In this document: positions 16,751 to 25,605 of the stretch, piece after piece
Layout: every line of letters begins with the position of its first letter
How positions within the stretch are numbered: position 1 is the first letter of the stretch
Assembly: GCF_012584455.1 (NCBI RefSeq)
Contig: NZ_JABAEB010000007.1
Span: 226,247 to 290,246, forward strand
From: Shewanella oncorhynchi
GTDB taxonomy: Bacteria > Pseudomonadota > Gammaproteobacteria > Enterobacterales > Shewanellaceae
Direction: 5' to 3'
Length of the DNA stretch: 64,000 bases
Translations under genes and position numbers: made by a program
Notes under the pieces: model-generated
The model's database searches: none
Told to the model about the DNA's origin: nothing
What the model saw: the letters and a program-made list of their open reading frames with translations, nothing else

Positions 16751-17886
16751 TATGCCACCTCATCGTCAGCGGATCGGATGACGGCTCTCAATGCTTCGTT
16801 GTGTGTAGGATAATCGGTATAACCCGCTGCACTACCGCCAAACAAGGGCCCTTTGTCGAATGCTGATAAAGGCAATTGATGCATTAAACGGTAAGGCAAA
16901 TCAGGATTCGCAATAAAAGGTCGACCGAAGGCAACTAAGTCCGCATAACCGTTATCAATCACTTCATTGGCACGCGCCACATCATAGCGACCCGCAACAA
17001 TAATGCTGCCCTTAAAGACTTTGCGCAGCTCGACTCTAAAGGATTCTGGCACCTGCGGCGCATCATCCCAATCCGCCTCTGAAAGGTGTACATATGCCAC
17101 GCCCAATGCCGATAAATGCTTAGCCGCTAACAGAATAGTGTCTACAATTTCAGGACACGCCATATCTTTAAACGTCACGTAAGGGGCGAGGCGAACCCCG
17201 ACTTTATCGGCACCAATTTTCGCACTCACGGCTTGGACAATTTCGAGTAAAAAACGAATGCGATTTTCCTGAGAACCGCCGTAGGCATCAGTTCTGTGGT
17301 TTGAATTGGTGCGTAAAAACTGGTCAATCAGATAACCATTGCCGCCGTGAATTTCGATTCCATCAAAACCCGCCGCAACCGCATTCACTCCCGCCTGTGC
17401 AAAATCGGCCACAACGCGGTCGATATCGGCTTGCACCATAGCCCTAGGTTCTGGGCAATCCACCATTTGCCCTTCAGGATGCGCTTCATCCACAATCCAT
17501 ACTTTTGTGCCAACGGGCGCAATGGCCGATGGCGCAATCGGGGCATTACCCTGCTGAAAAATCGGGTGCGATACACGGCCAACATGCCAAATTTGATTAA
17601 AGATTTTACCGCCAGCCTGATGCACTGCCGCTGTGACTTTTTTCCAGCCCTCAATTTGCTCAGCGGTATACACGCCCGGCGTAAATGAATAACCTTGGCT
17701 GTCATCGGAGATTTGTGTCGCTTCTGTGATGATTAACCCCGCCGAGGCGCGCTGAGCATAATATTGCGCCATCAGATCATTAGGAATATTACCTGGCTGC
17801 GTAGTACGCGCCCGAGTCATAGGGGCCATCACAATGCGATTGTTTAATGCCAGTGACGCTAATTTGTAAGACATGAATAGACTCAT
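16750..17886 (-). CDS. Old Yellow Enzyme-family alkene reductase
   Basis: A 378-aa FMN enzyme that reduces activated C=C bonds with NAD(P)H. The family signatures are plain: LNNRIVMAPMTRARTTQPGNIPN (start of the barrel), QIWHVGRVSHP, GFDGIEIHGGNGYLIDQFLR with the His/Asn pair, and RIRFLLEIVQAV. The ATG at 17886 follows GGAG by 5 bases; a longer frame to 17919 and a shorter start at 17874 are less likely. It heads the operon with the SnoaL-like and deacetylase genes and is divergent from a LysR gene. Confidence 0.92.
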   Translation of the reverse strand: MSLFMSYKLASLALNNRIVMAPMTRARTTQPGNIPNDLMAQYYAQRASAGLIITEATQISDDSQGYSFTPGVYTAEQIEGWKKVTAAVHQAGGKIFNQIWHVGRVSHPIFQQGNAPIAPSAIAPVGTKVWIVDEAHPEGQMVDCPEPRAMVQADIDRVVADFAQAGVNAVAAGFDGIEIHGGNGYLIDQFLRTNSNHRTDAYGGSQENRIRFLLEIVQAVSAKIGADKVGVRLAPYVTFKDMACPEIVDTILLAAKHLSALGVAYVHLSEADWDDAPQVPESFRVELRKVFKGSIIVAGRYDVARANEVIDNGYADLVAFGRPFIANPDLPYRLMHQLPLSAFDKGPLFGGSAAGYTDYPTHNEALRAVIRSADDEVA

Positions 17887-17940
17887 ACACACTCCGAACC
17901 AGAAATTAAGATGAAACATCAGTGGTGCAATTGTGCATTA

Positions 17941-17960
17941 GATAATCTATATTGATAATC
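17941..17960. promoter_or_regulatory. GATAATC direct repeat in the OYE/LysR divergent promoter
   Basis: GATAATC occurs at 17941-17947 and 17954-17960, spaced 13 bases apart, between two divergent genes. The nearby sequence also has a TGCAATTGTGCA element around 17929. These are weak candidates for regulator binding. Confidence 0.3.
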
Positions 17961-17997
17961 AGGCTATTATTAAAATCATTTTCAAAAATAATTTGAT

Positions 17998-18909
17998 ATG
18001 TATCATTTAAACGATCTGCAATTAGCGCTGCGTATCGCAGCCTTAGAGAGTCTCTCGGCAGCCAGTAAAGAAATAGGCATGACGCCGGCAGCGGCAAGTG
18101 CCGCGCTGCAAAGATTAGAGAAAAAGCTAGGATGTCAGCTATTTGCTCGCTCGACGCGGCGCTTACAGCTCACAGAAGAAGGGCGGATTTTTCTCGATTC
18201 GGCGAAACCCGCACTGGCGATTCTCGAAACCGCTAGCGCCAATTTAGCCGAACACAGGGGTGAGCTTAAGGGCGAAGTACGCCTCGCCTTACCTTCGGAT
18301 ATTGGTCGCAGCCAGATCCGTGCTTGGCTCGATGAATTGATGGACAGCGCCCCAGAACTGACAGTGCAGCTGTATTTTGGCGATCATATGACAGACTTAA
18401 TCGACCAAAATATCCATTTGGCTTTGCGCTATGGCCAGCTTGACGACTCAAACCTTAAAAGGCGTCAGCTCGCCATGACCCCAAGGGTACTGGTCGCCTC
18501 ACCCGCTTATCTGGCACAACACGGCACACCAAGCACGCTAAATGAACTTAGCCAACACGCAGTACTGATCTTAAATCGCGGCGGTGAGCCGTGGCAGAAA
18601 TGGAAGTTAAGTCATAACGGCGCACCCGTTGAAATCGAAGTCAGGGGCCAACGTTTCTGTAACGATGGCGCAGTGATCCGCGACTGGGCACTATCTGGTC
18701 GTGGGATTGCCTATAAGAGCTGGCTCGATGTGGCGCAAGATGTAACCGAAGGCAGACTCCACTTAGTGCTAGCCGATAAAATAGCCCCGCCTATCCCACT
18801 ACAATTGGTATACCTACAAACCGATTATCCCAGCCATAAGATCCGTCGCACCATAGAGTTTTTAGTAGAAAAGCTCAGCCAGTTTTCCCAAAACTATCCA
18901 CTGCCCTAA
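17998..18909 (+). CDS. LysR-family transcriptional regulator (divergent from OYE operon)
   Basis: A 303-aa LTTR with a winged helix in residues 1-60 (LQLALRIAALESLSAASKEIGMTPAAASAALQRLEKKLG) and an effector domain typical of the CrgA/AaeR-like branch, with SPAYLAQHGTP and GRGIAYKSWLDVAQDV. It probably controls the OYE operon across the 111-base spacer. Its effector might be an alpha,beta-unsaturated carbonyl compound, the kind of substrate OYE enzymes reduce (inference). Confidence 0.92.
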   Translation: MYHLNDLQLALRIAALESLSAASKEIGMTPAAASAALQRLEKKLGCQLFARSTRRLQLTEEGRIFLDSAKPALAILETASANLAEHRGELKGEVRLALPSDIGRSQIRAWLDELMDSAPELTVQLYFGDHMTDLIDQNIHLALRYGQLDDSNLKRRQLAMTPRVLVASPAYLAQHGTPSTLNELSQHAVLILNRGGEPWQKWKLSHNGAPVEIEVRGQRFCNDGAVIRDWALSGRGIAYKSWLDVAQDVTEGRLHLVLADKIAPPIPLQLVYLQTDYPSHKIRRTIEFLVEKLSQFSQNYPLP

Positions 18910-18916
18910 TGGTAAT

Positions 18917-20728
18917 TTATCCCTTGGGAAGTACGACTGTCACCACACAGCCCTGTTGCCAAGGGAGTAAAGCTTGCGTGGATTGCTGACAGTTTTCGAT
19001 TTGAATGCTGCCGTGATGGCGAGTAACCACATCCTTACAGATGGCTAAGCCAAGCCCTAATCCCGCATCTTTGGTTGAGGCAAAAGATGCCATCAACTCA
19101 CTCGCCTGCCCCTGTAGCCCTTCGCCATTATCAATAACTAACACTTTGATTTCATTTGGATGATAATAGATATCGATCCATAATTGACGCACACGATTAT
19201 CGCCGCAGGTTTCTAGCGCATCTAAGCTATTTTTTACTAAATTGACCCACATTTGGCTTAAACCAACGCTATCGCCCATCAGTTCAAAGGGCTCACCCTG
19301 CACTCGCACATTCACTTGCACATTCGCTCGGTCTAGCTCGCGCCGCAACAGAGCTAAAGCTTCTTTCACCACTGGCACTATATCTAAAGGTTCGGTCTTG
19401 GCCTGACGCCGCTTGAGTAAACCGCGAATACGATGCACAACCGCTCCGGCGCGAATCGACTGCGCATTAATTTTACCGAGTACATCATAGAGTTCCGGAT
19501 TATCTTGCCCAAGCCTTTCCAGTTGCAGCATGGCACCTTCGCTGTATTGGGTAATGGCGGCTATGGGTTGATTGAGTTCATGGGCAAGTCCTGCACCTAT
19601 TTCCCCAAGAATCGCCGCACTTTGCAGTCGCTCAAGCTGCAGTGCCTTGTCCTTTAATTGACGCTCAGTGCTAACTAAAAACTCACTTTTCTGGCGAAAC
19701 TTATATTCAAGCCACAGGTGATAAATGGTGGAAATAATGAAAATTAACAACAGTGCACCACCCCATTCTTTATTTTTTGCCATCCATTTGTATACGGTTT
19801 GATAAAGTGGTGGTGATGCTCCCTGTAGTTGTAATTCTTTAAATAACTCAATCACTTTTAACTGGCTTACGGGCGCAGTCCAGCCCAAAGTATCGGCGGT
19901 AATTGCTGCAATATGATCGGCGGGTAAATCGAATAAGGCACGGGTAATCGCCATCGTCAACTTAGGAGAAACCGTATCCGCCGCAGCGAATGACCAGTTT
20001 GGGTATAACTGAGTGCTCACCTCGCAATCATATCCTGCAGGCGTGGCAGGATGGATAACCCGATAATCGACCTGATTAACAAGACCCGTTGCGATCATTT
20101 CCTCTAAGGTACAAAAAGGCGATATTGCGGCGTCGGCACTGCCATCTCTGACTTGATAGATAAGCGGTTCTAACGGGAACCCGAGGAAGCGCACTTGCCC
20201 AAAAAACTGTTCGGGTAAAAAACCCATTTTATGCAGTAACCCCATTGCCGCTTGATACCCCCCCAAGGCCTGCGGATCACTGGCGACCACATTGCGCCCG
20301 CGTAAATCCTGCAAGGTACGGATAGGGCTGTCGGCGCGGACAATAATGGTCGCACCTATGGTAAAAGTGCTGCCTTGATGCTTACGGCTCTTCATTGTCG
20401 CAAGCCAAGACAACGGGAAATTGTTACTTAGATGCAGATATTGCCCAGGGTTCGTGACGATAAACTGCAAATCATGCTCAAGTAACTGACTACGCATGCC
20501 ATTAAAATCCACAGGCACGACTTCAAAATGACTATTAGGCACTTGCTCACTGAGGTAATCCATCATAGGTTGCCAACGCTGCTTGGCCTGTAACACGCCA
20601 TGATTTGCCAGCACTCCGACTCTAAAATGGTTCACTTCTGTCGCTTCGTTGGCATAGGACGGATTAAGCCCAATGATACTCAGCAAGAATCCCATCAATA
20701 TCGCTTTACACCAAGAGTCAATCGTCAT
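18917..20728 (-). CDS. TtrS/ThsS-type sensor histidine kinase with periplasmic PhnD-like domain
   Basis: A 603-aa kinase with a signal/anchor segment (residues 1-26), a PhnD-like periplasmic binding domain (about 30-310: FRVGVLANHG, VTNPGQYL, VVASDPQALGGYQAA), a membrane segment (about 330-348) and a transmitter domain with H box AHELNQP, N box NLVKNSLDAL and a late GLGLGLAICKD. This architecture is that of TtrS (tetrathionate) and ThsS (thiosulfate) sensors in Shewanella. It is divergent from its FixJ-type partner, but no tetrathionate or thiosulfate reductase gene is nearby, so the ligand is uncertain. The ATG has GAGG only 2 bases away; the start is not certain. Confidence 0.82.
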   Translation of the reverse strand: MTIDSWCKAILMGFLLSIIGLNPSYANEATEVNHFRVGVLANHGVLQAKQRWQPMMDYLSEQVPNSHFEVVPVDFNGMRSQLLEHDLQFIVTNPGQYLHLSNNFPLSWLATMKSRKHQGSTFTIGATIIVRADSPIRTLQDLRGRNVVASDPQALGGYQAAMGLLHKMGFLPEQFFGQVRFLGFPLEPLIYQVRDGSADAAISPFCTLEEMIATGLVNQVDYRVIHPATPAGYDCEVSTQLYPNWSFAAADTVSPKLTMAITRALFDLPADHIAAITADTLGWTAPVSQLKVIELFKELQLQGASPPLYQTVYKWMAKNKEWGGALLLIFIISTIYHLWLEYKFRQKSEFLVSTERQLKDKALQLERLQSAAILGEIGAGLAHELNQPIAAITQYSEGAMLQLERLGQDNPELYDVLGKINAQSIRAGAVVHRIRGLLKRRQAKTEPLDIVPVVKEALALLRRELDRANVQVNVRVQGEPFELMGDSVGLSQMWVNLVKNSLDALETCGDNRVRQLWIDIYYHPNEIKVLVIDNGEGLQGQASELMASFASTKDAGLGLGLAICKDVVTRHHGSIQIENCQQSTQALLPWQQGCVVTVVLPKG

Positions 20729-20777
20729 CGCCTCTATTACCCACTCTTATATGCCATTGTCATGGAACGACTTTAGC

Positions 20778-20832
20778 TCACAGATAAAAATCAAGCTGTG
20801 AAATGTCGCCAAACTCTGATTTATGCCCAGAG
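20778..20832. promoter_or_regulatory. Inverted repeats in the kinase/regulator spacer
   Basis: Two dyads lie in the 212-base divergent spacer: TCACAG-N12-CTGTGA (20778-20801) and CTCTG-N9-CAGAG (20814-20832). Either could bind the FixJ-type partner for autoregulation. The first also resembles a spread CRP half-site pair. Confidence 0.35.
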
Positions 20833-20940
20833 GGAATTGGCTAATTTAGTGATGTATCTCCCAAGACCTAGGCTTAAAATTGAGCCCACTCGGCACCCAG
20901 CTTAAGCTGATAGCATGCTTACCGCCCTGCAAGGAACACC

Positions 20941-21543
20941 ATGTCGATAAAATTGCCACTCTATCTAGTCGATGACGATGAAGCGATTCTGGATTCACTG
21001 GGCTTTATGCTCGGACAATTTGGCTATCAAGTGCAAACCTTCAACAGCGGCCGCGACTTCCTTGAGCACTGTGCATTATCACAGGCGGGCTGCGTGATTT
21101 TAGATAGCCGAATGCCGGAAATCACCGGCCAAGAAGTGCAGCAAAAATTACTGGAAACCCACAGCCCGCTAGGCGTGATATTTCTCACTGGCCACGGCGA
21201 TTTACCTATGGCGTTAAGCGCCTTTCGTAAGGGAGCATGCGATTTTTTTCAAAAACCCGTATCGGGTAAGGCATTAGTACAAGCGATTGAAAAGGCACAG
21301 CGTGAAAGCCAAGCGGCCTTCGAGCAGCAAAGTCTGCAACATAAATTTGACCAACTGACCGAGCGCGAACAGCAAGTGTTAGCCCATGTGATCCAAGGCA
21401 TGACTAACAAGCAAATCTCGGAGGCGATGTTTTTGTCCCTGCGCACGATTGAAGTGCACCGCGCAAAAATCATGAAGAAACTCGAAGTGAACAATATGGC
21501 AGAGCTAGTGCAGCACTTAGGCAATCTGAATTCTGTCTTATAA
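20941..21543 (+). CDS. FixJ/TtrR-type response regulator
   Basis: A 200-aa regulator with a receiver domain (acidic pocket DDDE near residues 11-14, phospho-acceptor Asp55 in ILDSRMP, switch Thr in LTGHGD, Lys in FQKPV) and a LuxR-type helix-turn-helix at about 135-195 (LTEREQQVLAHVIQGMTNKQIS and LRTIEVHRAKIMKKL). It should be phosphorylated by the divergent TtrS-like kinase and activate target promoters. AAGGA precedes the ATG. In known TtrSR/ThsSR systems the target is an oxyanion reductase operon, absent here. Confidence 0.88.
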   Translation: MSIKLPLYLVDDDEAILDSLGFMLGQFGYQVQTFNSGRDFLEHCALSQAGCVILDSRMPEITGQEVQQKLLETHSPLGVIFLTGHGDLPMALSAFRKGACDFFQKPVSGKALVQAIEKAQRESQAAFEQQSLQHKFDQLTEREQQVLAHVIQGMTNKQISEAMFLSLRTIEVHRAKIMKKLEVNNMAELVQHLGNLNSVL

Positions 21544-21665
21544 GTCAATCACCCGTGGTCACTAAACAATCGTTAAGCCTTCTCGCCACGCATAAGGATT
21601 TAAACGTTAAACCCTTTTTACCCCGCCCATTCAAGATACCGTAACTACACAGTTTTCATCCTACC

Positions 21666-21827
21666 TGCGACAAGCTGTCGCAGTTTGCGCATTTGGCTTT
21701 GTGAAATATCGTATCAGCCCGCACAATCACACCATAGGTTCCTTCCTTTGTGCCCCGCAGGCGCTCAAGAAATCCACTGCTTTTTGAACCTCCACCCGAG
21801 GGTAACTATACCCTCGGGGATTTTTTT
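21666..21827 (+). ncRNA. Candidate small RNA or leader ending in a strong terminator
   Basis: Between the response regulator (stop at 21543) and the lipoprotein gene (21960) lie a hairpin TGCGACA-AGC-TGTCGCA at 21666-21682 and, at 21795-21818, a 10-bp stem CCCGAGGGTA with TACCCTCGGG, followed by a T run to 21827. That terminator is 250 bases from the nearest upstream stop and before the next gene, so it could end a small RNA or a long 3' tail of the regulator transcript. I recognise no known riboswitch in it. The rest of 21544-21959 shows nothing else. Confidence 0.35.
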
Positions 21828-21959
21828 GCTTCCATCCGCGAATGCCTTCCTCCAAAATAACAACTAAAGTAGAAATAGAACGATCCAGTTCAAGTTCCGT
21901 CTGCAAAGCAGTTATATACTTTCCAACCGCCTCAAATAATATGAATCATGGAAGAGCGA

Positions 21960-22235
21960 ATGTTCAAACCTTTAATATTACTCAGCTTTAGCACCTTAGT
22001 CTTAACCTGTATGAGTGGCTGCGTTGGGCCACTTAATTCAAAATGTGATACAAATTCCCCCTACAGCAAACAAGAATGCAATGCAGCCGATGCCGCAGTT
22101 TATGTTGCGGCGGCCATATTGGAAGGCCCAGATAAAGGTCAAATGTGTAACGATATGTCAGGCAAAGCAAAACAAGACTGCCTCGCTCAACAACAGACAC
22201 TGAAAGAATCATTAGAGAAACACGCTCGAAAATAG
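21960..22235 (+). CDS. Small lipoprotein of unknown function
   Basis: A 91-aa protein with a lipoprotein signal peptide (LVLTCMSGC; lipidated Cys near residue 21) and a short mature part with several cysteines (KCDTN, KQECNA, MCNDM, DCLAQ), which may form disulfides in the periplasm. GGAAGAG is placed for the ATG at 21960; the in-frame ATG at 21948 adds MEER and lacks a site. Followed by the DHFR-like gene after 15 bases, possibly one transcript. Confidence 0.7.
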   Translation: MFKPLILLSFSTLVLTCMSGCVGPLNSKCDTNSPYSKQECNAADAAVYVAAAILEGPDKGQMCNDMSGKAKQDCLAQQQTLKESLEKHARK

Positions 22236-22250
22236 CATTAAGGAAGATGA

Positions 22251-22802
22251 ATGAAAGCCTCCGTTTTTATTGCCGCGACCCTCGACGGTTATATCGCAAC
22301 GCCCAATGGGGATATCGACTTTTTAAATCAGCACCCCAGTACTAATCCCGATGAAGACTTTGGTTATAATGCCTTTATCGACACTATCGATGCGATTGTA
22401 ATGGGACGAAAAAGCTTTGAAAAAGTCCTCTCCTTCGATTGCGATTGGCCCTATGTAAATATCCCAGTGTTTGTATTAAGTCGCAGCGGTGTAACAGTAC
22501 CGGCGGCGTTAAGTGAGCACGTGCAAGTGCTTAATGGCGATGCGGTAAATATCAGCAAACAACTCAGAGAGCGTGGCTTCAAACATCTCTATATCGATGG
22601 CGGCCAAACAATCCAAGGCTTTTTAGCGGCGGGGCTAATTCAGGAACTCACGCTCACTCGTATCCCCACTTTACTGGGTAAAGGTATTCCCCTCTTTGGC
22701 GACTTAGCTCAAGCGATTCAATTAATGCCAATTCACACGCAGCAGTACGACAATGGCTACGTACAAACTCGCTATCGTGTTATAGACAAAATGGCTTTAT
22801 AA
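22251..22802 (+). CDS. DHFR-like (RibD C-terminal domain) family protein
   Basis: A 183-aa protein with the RibD_C/DHFR-like fold: SVFIAATLDGYIATPNGDIDFL at the N-terminus, a VMGRKSFEKV nucleotide-binding helix and YIDGGQTIQGFLAAGLIQELTLTRIPTLLGKGIPLF near the C-terminus. Members of this family (YyaP-like) are stand-alone NADPH-binding reductases of unknown substrate. AAGGAAG precedes the ATG. It is unlikely to be the essential dihydrofolate reductase. Confidence 0.85.
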   Translation: MKASVFIAATLDGYIATPNGDIDFLNQHPSTNPDEDFGYNAFIDTIDAIVMGRKSFEKVLSFDCDWPYVNIPVFVLSRSGVTVPAALSEHVQVLNGDAVNISKQLRERGFKHLYIDGGQTIQGFLAAGLIQELTLTRIPTLLGKGIPLFGDLAQAIQLMPIHTQQYDNGYVQTRYRVIDKMAL

Positions 22803-22967
22803 GCCGTTTACATTCGGCTGATTGCATTGAAGGGTGAAGTGATGGCTTACCATCTTGCTGCATAACCATGTAACAGCAATGTTAAACAACTAAATATTAT
22901 CAATGGCTTACTGATTGCAAATCAAAGTTCCGTTAGAATATTGTCCTCTAACAAATAGGTGAGCAAT

Positions 22968-23543
22968 ATGAGTCGTTTGCAGTCATCGAAGGGTTTTACA
23001 TTAATTGAGCTGGTTGTGGTCATTATCATCCTTGGGATCTTGGCCGTCGTCGCAGCACCACGGTTTTTAAACCTAGGCCAAGATGCTCACGATGCCAGAG
23101 CCAAAACCACATTTGCGGCCTTTACCTCTGGTGTTAAGCTTTATCACAGTTGCTGGCTTGCGGGCGGTCACTCAGGTTATACCCAAGATCTCGCCTGTTA
23201 TGGTGATGGAAAACTCGACTCGACCACCACAGGATTTCCACAGGGAATAGAGACTGCAACCGCTGATGCCGGTGCTAAATTGCAGGGCGATTATTGTGGT
23301 CAGTTATGGCAAGGTCTTTTGGCTAATAATGAATTTGTCATTGCCGATCAATACTCTTGGCGCACAGTTCCCAATGTCGACATTGTTTACTGGTATGGTG
23401 CCGTCGACATTACCGATCCCAATGCTTACTGCATTTTCAACTATGTCTCGGACGATCGCAGCTTCGGCAGTGAAAACTGGGATCTTAAATACTATCCCTT
23501 CGATGGCCGCACTATTGTAGGTCGATCCACCCTTTCCCAATAA
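22968..23543 (+). CDS. Type IV prepilin-like protein, MSHA-pilin type
   Basis: A 191-aa prepilin. The N-terminus [28 protein letters not shown] is a class III/IVa leader cut before Phe by PilD, with Glu at +5. The globular part has four cysteines (HSC, LAC, DYC, AYC) and resembles MSHA minor or major pilins. GTG at 22959 is in frame, but AGGTGA is better placed for the ATG at 22968. No other pilus assembly gene is nearby, and it sits directly upstream of hslV, so it is an orphan pilin. Confidence 0.85.
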   Translation: MSRLQSSKGFTLIELVVVIIILGILAVVAAPRFLNLGQDAHDARAKTTFAAFTSGVKLYHSCWLAGGHSGYTQDLACYGDGKLDSTTTGFPQGIETATADAGAKLQGDYCGQLWQGLLANNEFVIADQYSWRTVPNVDIVYWYGAVDITDPNAYCIFNYVSDDRSFGSENWDLKYYPFDGRTIVGRSTLSQ

Positions 23544-23608
23544 GCGCTTATTTTTATTGCTAAAGGAGCGCGAAAGATCGCAAACTCCTTTGGCATTTGC
23601 CGCGATTA

Positions 23609-23636
23609 CTTGAATTATTGTCATCCATCCCCATAT
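23609..23636 (+). promoter_or_regulatory. Sigma-32 heat-shock promoter of hslVU
   Basis: CTTGAAT at 23609-23615 and CCCCATAT at 23629-23636 are separated by 13 bases, matching the sigma-32 (RpoH) consensus in sequence and spacing. The hslV start is about 50 bases downstream of the -10. hslVU is a classic heat-shock operon. Confidence 0.88.
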
Positions 23637-23687
23637 ATATCCCATCATCCACCGCAACTTTTGCTGCGGGCCAGAAGAGGATTCATT

Positions 23688-24212
23688 GTGACCACTATCG
23701 TATCAGTACGCCGTAATAATCAAGTTGTCATCGCCGGCGATGGCCAAGTCTCCCTAGGCAATACCGTCATGAAAGGTAACGCCAAAAAAGTGCGTCGCTT
23801 ATATCACAACAAGGTACTGGCAGGTTTTGCAGGCGGCACCGCCGATGCTTTCACCCTATTCGAGCGTTTCGAAGCAAAACTCGAAATGCACCAAGGCCAT
23901 TTATTGCGCTCGGCCGTTGAGCTCGCCAAAGATTGGCGTACCGACCGTATGCTGCGTAAACTCGAAGCCCTGTTAGTCGTAGCCGATGCGGAAACCTCGC
24001 TGATCATCACAGGTAATGGTGATGTCGTTCAGCCAGAACACGACTTAGTTGCCATTGGTTCAGGCGGCAACTATGCCCAAGCGGCGGCCCTTGCACTATT
24101 GCAAAATACTGAGCTGTCAGCCTTAGAAATCGCCGAAAAATCCCTGACTATTGCTGCGGATATCTGCGTATTCACCAATCAATTCAAAACGATTGAAGAA
24201 CTCAATTACTAA
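23688..24212 (+). CDS. hslV: ATP-dependent protease subunit HslV (ClpQ)
   Basis: A 174-aa proteasome-like peptidase subunit. It starts at GTG 23688 (VTTIVSVRR) with AGAGG 7 bases upstream; the Thr right after the initiator is the catalytic N-terminal threonine after processing. Conserved stretches include [43 protein letters not shown] and [16 protein letters not shown]. It forms a double hexamer that is opened by HslU. hslU follows after 19 bases. The sigma-32 promoter lies just upstream. The annotated longer frame to 23610 runs through the promoter and is not used. Confidence 0.97.
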   Translation: MTTIVSVRRNNQVVIAGDGQVSLGNTVMKGNAKKVRRLYHNKVLAGFAGGTADAFTLFERFEAKLEMHQGHLLRSAVELAKDWRTDRMLRKLEALLVVADAETSLIITGNGDVVQPEHDLVAIGSGGNYAQAAALALLQNTELSALEIAEKSLTIAADICVFTNQFKTIEELNY

Positions 24213-24231
24213 ACAGCCCGTGAGGAATATT

Positions 24232-25560
24232 ATGTCTGAAATGACCCCCCGTGAGATTGTCCACGAGCTGGATGCACACATTATTGGCCAACAAAAGGCC
24301 AAACGTTCTGTTGCTGTCGCCCTGCGTAACCGCTGGCGCCGGATGCAACTTGACGCGGATTTCCGTCAAGAAGTCACCCCAAAAAATATTCTGATGATTG
24401 GCCCAACAGGCGTTGGTAAAACTGAAATTGCCCGCCGTTTAGCCAAGCTGGCGAACGCGCCTTTTATCAAGGTCGAAGCCACTAAATACACAGAAGTGGG
24501 TTATGTCGGTAAGGAAGTCGAGCAAATCATCCGCGACTTGACCGATATCGCCATCAAGCTGACCCGCGAGCAGCAAATGGGCAAATGTCGCCAACGCGCC
24601 GAAGAAAATGCCGAAGAGCGCATTCTCGATGCGCTGTTGCCTAAGCCGAAAAATGACTGGGAAAGCACTGAAACCGATTCCAACTCAAATACCCGCCAAG
24701 TGTTCCGCAAGAAGCTGCGCGAAGGCCAATTAGACGATAAAGAAATCGATATCGATGTGGCACAACCGCAAATTGGTGTTGAAATCATGTCGCCTCCAGG
24801 CATGGAAGAAATGACCAACCAGCTGCAAAGTCTGTTTAAAAACATGGGCCAAGCACCAGCAAAACGTCGCAAGATGAAGATCAAAGAAGCCTTTAAGCTA
24901 TTGATCGAAGAAGAAGCCGCCAAACTGGTCAATCAAGAAGATTTAAAAGAACAAGCCATTGAAATGGTTGAGCAACACGGCATAGTGTTCCTCGACGAAA
25001 TCGACAAAATCTGTAAGCGCGGCGAAACCTCAGGCCCAGACGTTTCCCGTGAAGGCGTGCAACGTGACTTACTGCCGCTCATCGAAGGCTGCACTGTTAC
25101 CACAAAACACGGCATGGTAAAAACCGACCACATACTGTTTATCGCCTCTGGCGCATTCCAGATGTCTAAACCGTCGGATTTAATTCCTGAATTACAGGGT
25201 CGTTTACCAATCCGTGTCGAGCTAGATGCATTATCAGCCAATGATTTTAAACGCATTTTAACCGAGCCACACGCCTCGCTCACCGAGCAATATATCGCGC
25301 TGATGGGCACAGAAGGCGTGAAAGTTGAATTCAGCGAATCGGGTATCGATAGCATTGCTAAAGCCGCATGGCAAGTGAACGAGCGCACCGAAAACATCGG
25401 CGCCCGTCGTTTACACACTGTGATGGAAAGGCTGATGGAAGATATCTCCTACGAGGCATCGGAAAAATCGGGCTCCGCCTTTGTTATCGACGCCGACTAT
25501 GTCAGTGCCCACTTAGACAACTTAGTCCAAGACGAAGATCTCAGCCGCTTTATCCTCTAG
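24232..25560 (+). CDS. hslU: ATPase subunit HslU (ClpY) of the HslVU protease
   Basis: A 442-aa AAA+ unfoldase that feeds substrates to HslV. The N-terminus [20 protein letters not shown], Walker [10 protein letters not shown] at residues 57-65, the I domain (about 110-245), Walker B VFLDEIDK near 255, the sensor region [10 protein letters not shown] and the C-terminal LSRFIL that docks into HslV are all present. Length equals E. coli HslU (443 aa). GAGG precedes the ATG at 24232. Confidence 0.97.
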   Translation: MSEMTPREIVHELDAHIIGQQKAKRSVAVALRNRWRRMQLDADFRQEVTPKNILMIGPTGVGKTEIARRLAKLANAPFIKVEATKYTEVGYVGKEVEQIIRDLTDIAIKLTREQQMGKCRQRAEENAEERILDALLPKPKNDWESTETDSNSNTRQVFRKKLREGQLDDKEIDIDVAQPQIGVEIMSPPGMEEMTNQLQSLFKNMGQAPAKRRKMKIKEAFKLLIEEEAAKLVNQEDLKEQAIEMVEQHGIVFLDEIDKICKRGETSGPDVSREGVQRDLLPLIEGCTVTTKHGMVKTDHILFIASGAFQMSKPSDLIPELQGRLPIRVELDALSANDFKRILTEPHASLTEQYIALMGTEGVKVEFSESGIDSIAKAAWQVNERTENIGARRLHTVMERLMEDISYEASEKSGSAFVIDADYVSAHLDNLVQDEDLSRFIL

Positions 25561-25570
25561 TGCAAAACCC

Positions 25571-25605
25571 GTTCACCGCCAAGCCCAAACGACTTGGCGG
25601 TGAAC
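25571..25605 (+). terminator. Hairpin after hslU
   Basis: A perfect 13-bp stem (GTTCACCGCCAAG with CTTGGCGGTGAAC, loop 9 bases) lies 10 bases after the hslU stop. There is no T run, so it may protect the 3' end or act with Rho rather than be a canonical terminator. Confidence 0.5.

Noticed and set aside
23610..23687. Longer HslV with 26 extra N-terminal residues
   Set aside because: That region holds the sigma-32 promoter, and the catalytic Thr must follow the initiator, which fixes the start at 23688.
24501..25418. Two long minus-strand frames antisense to hslU
   Set aside because: They are shadows of the strongly conserved hslU reading frame, with low-complexity Ser-rich translations.
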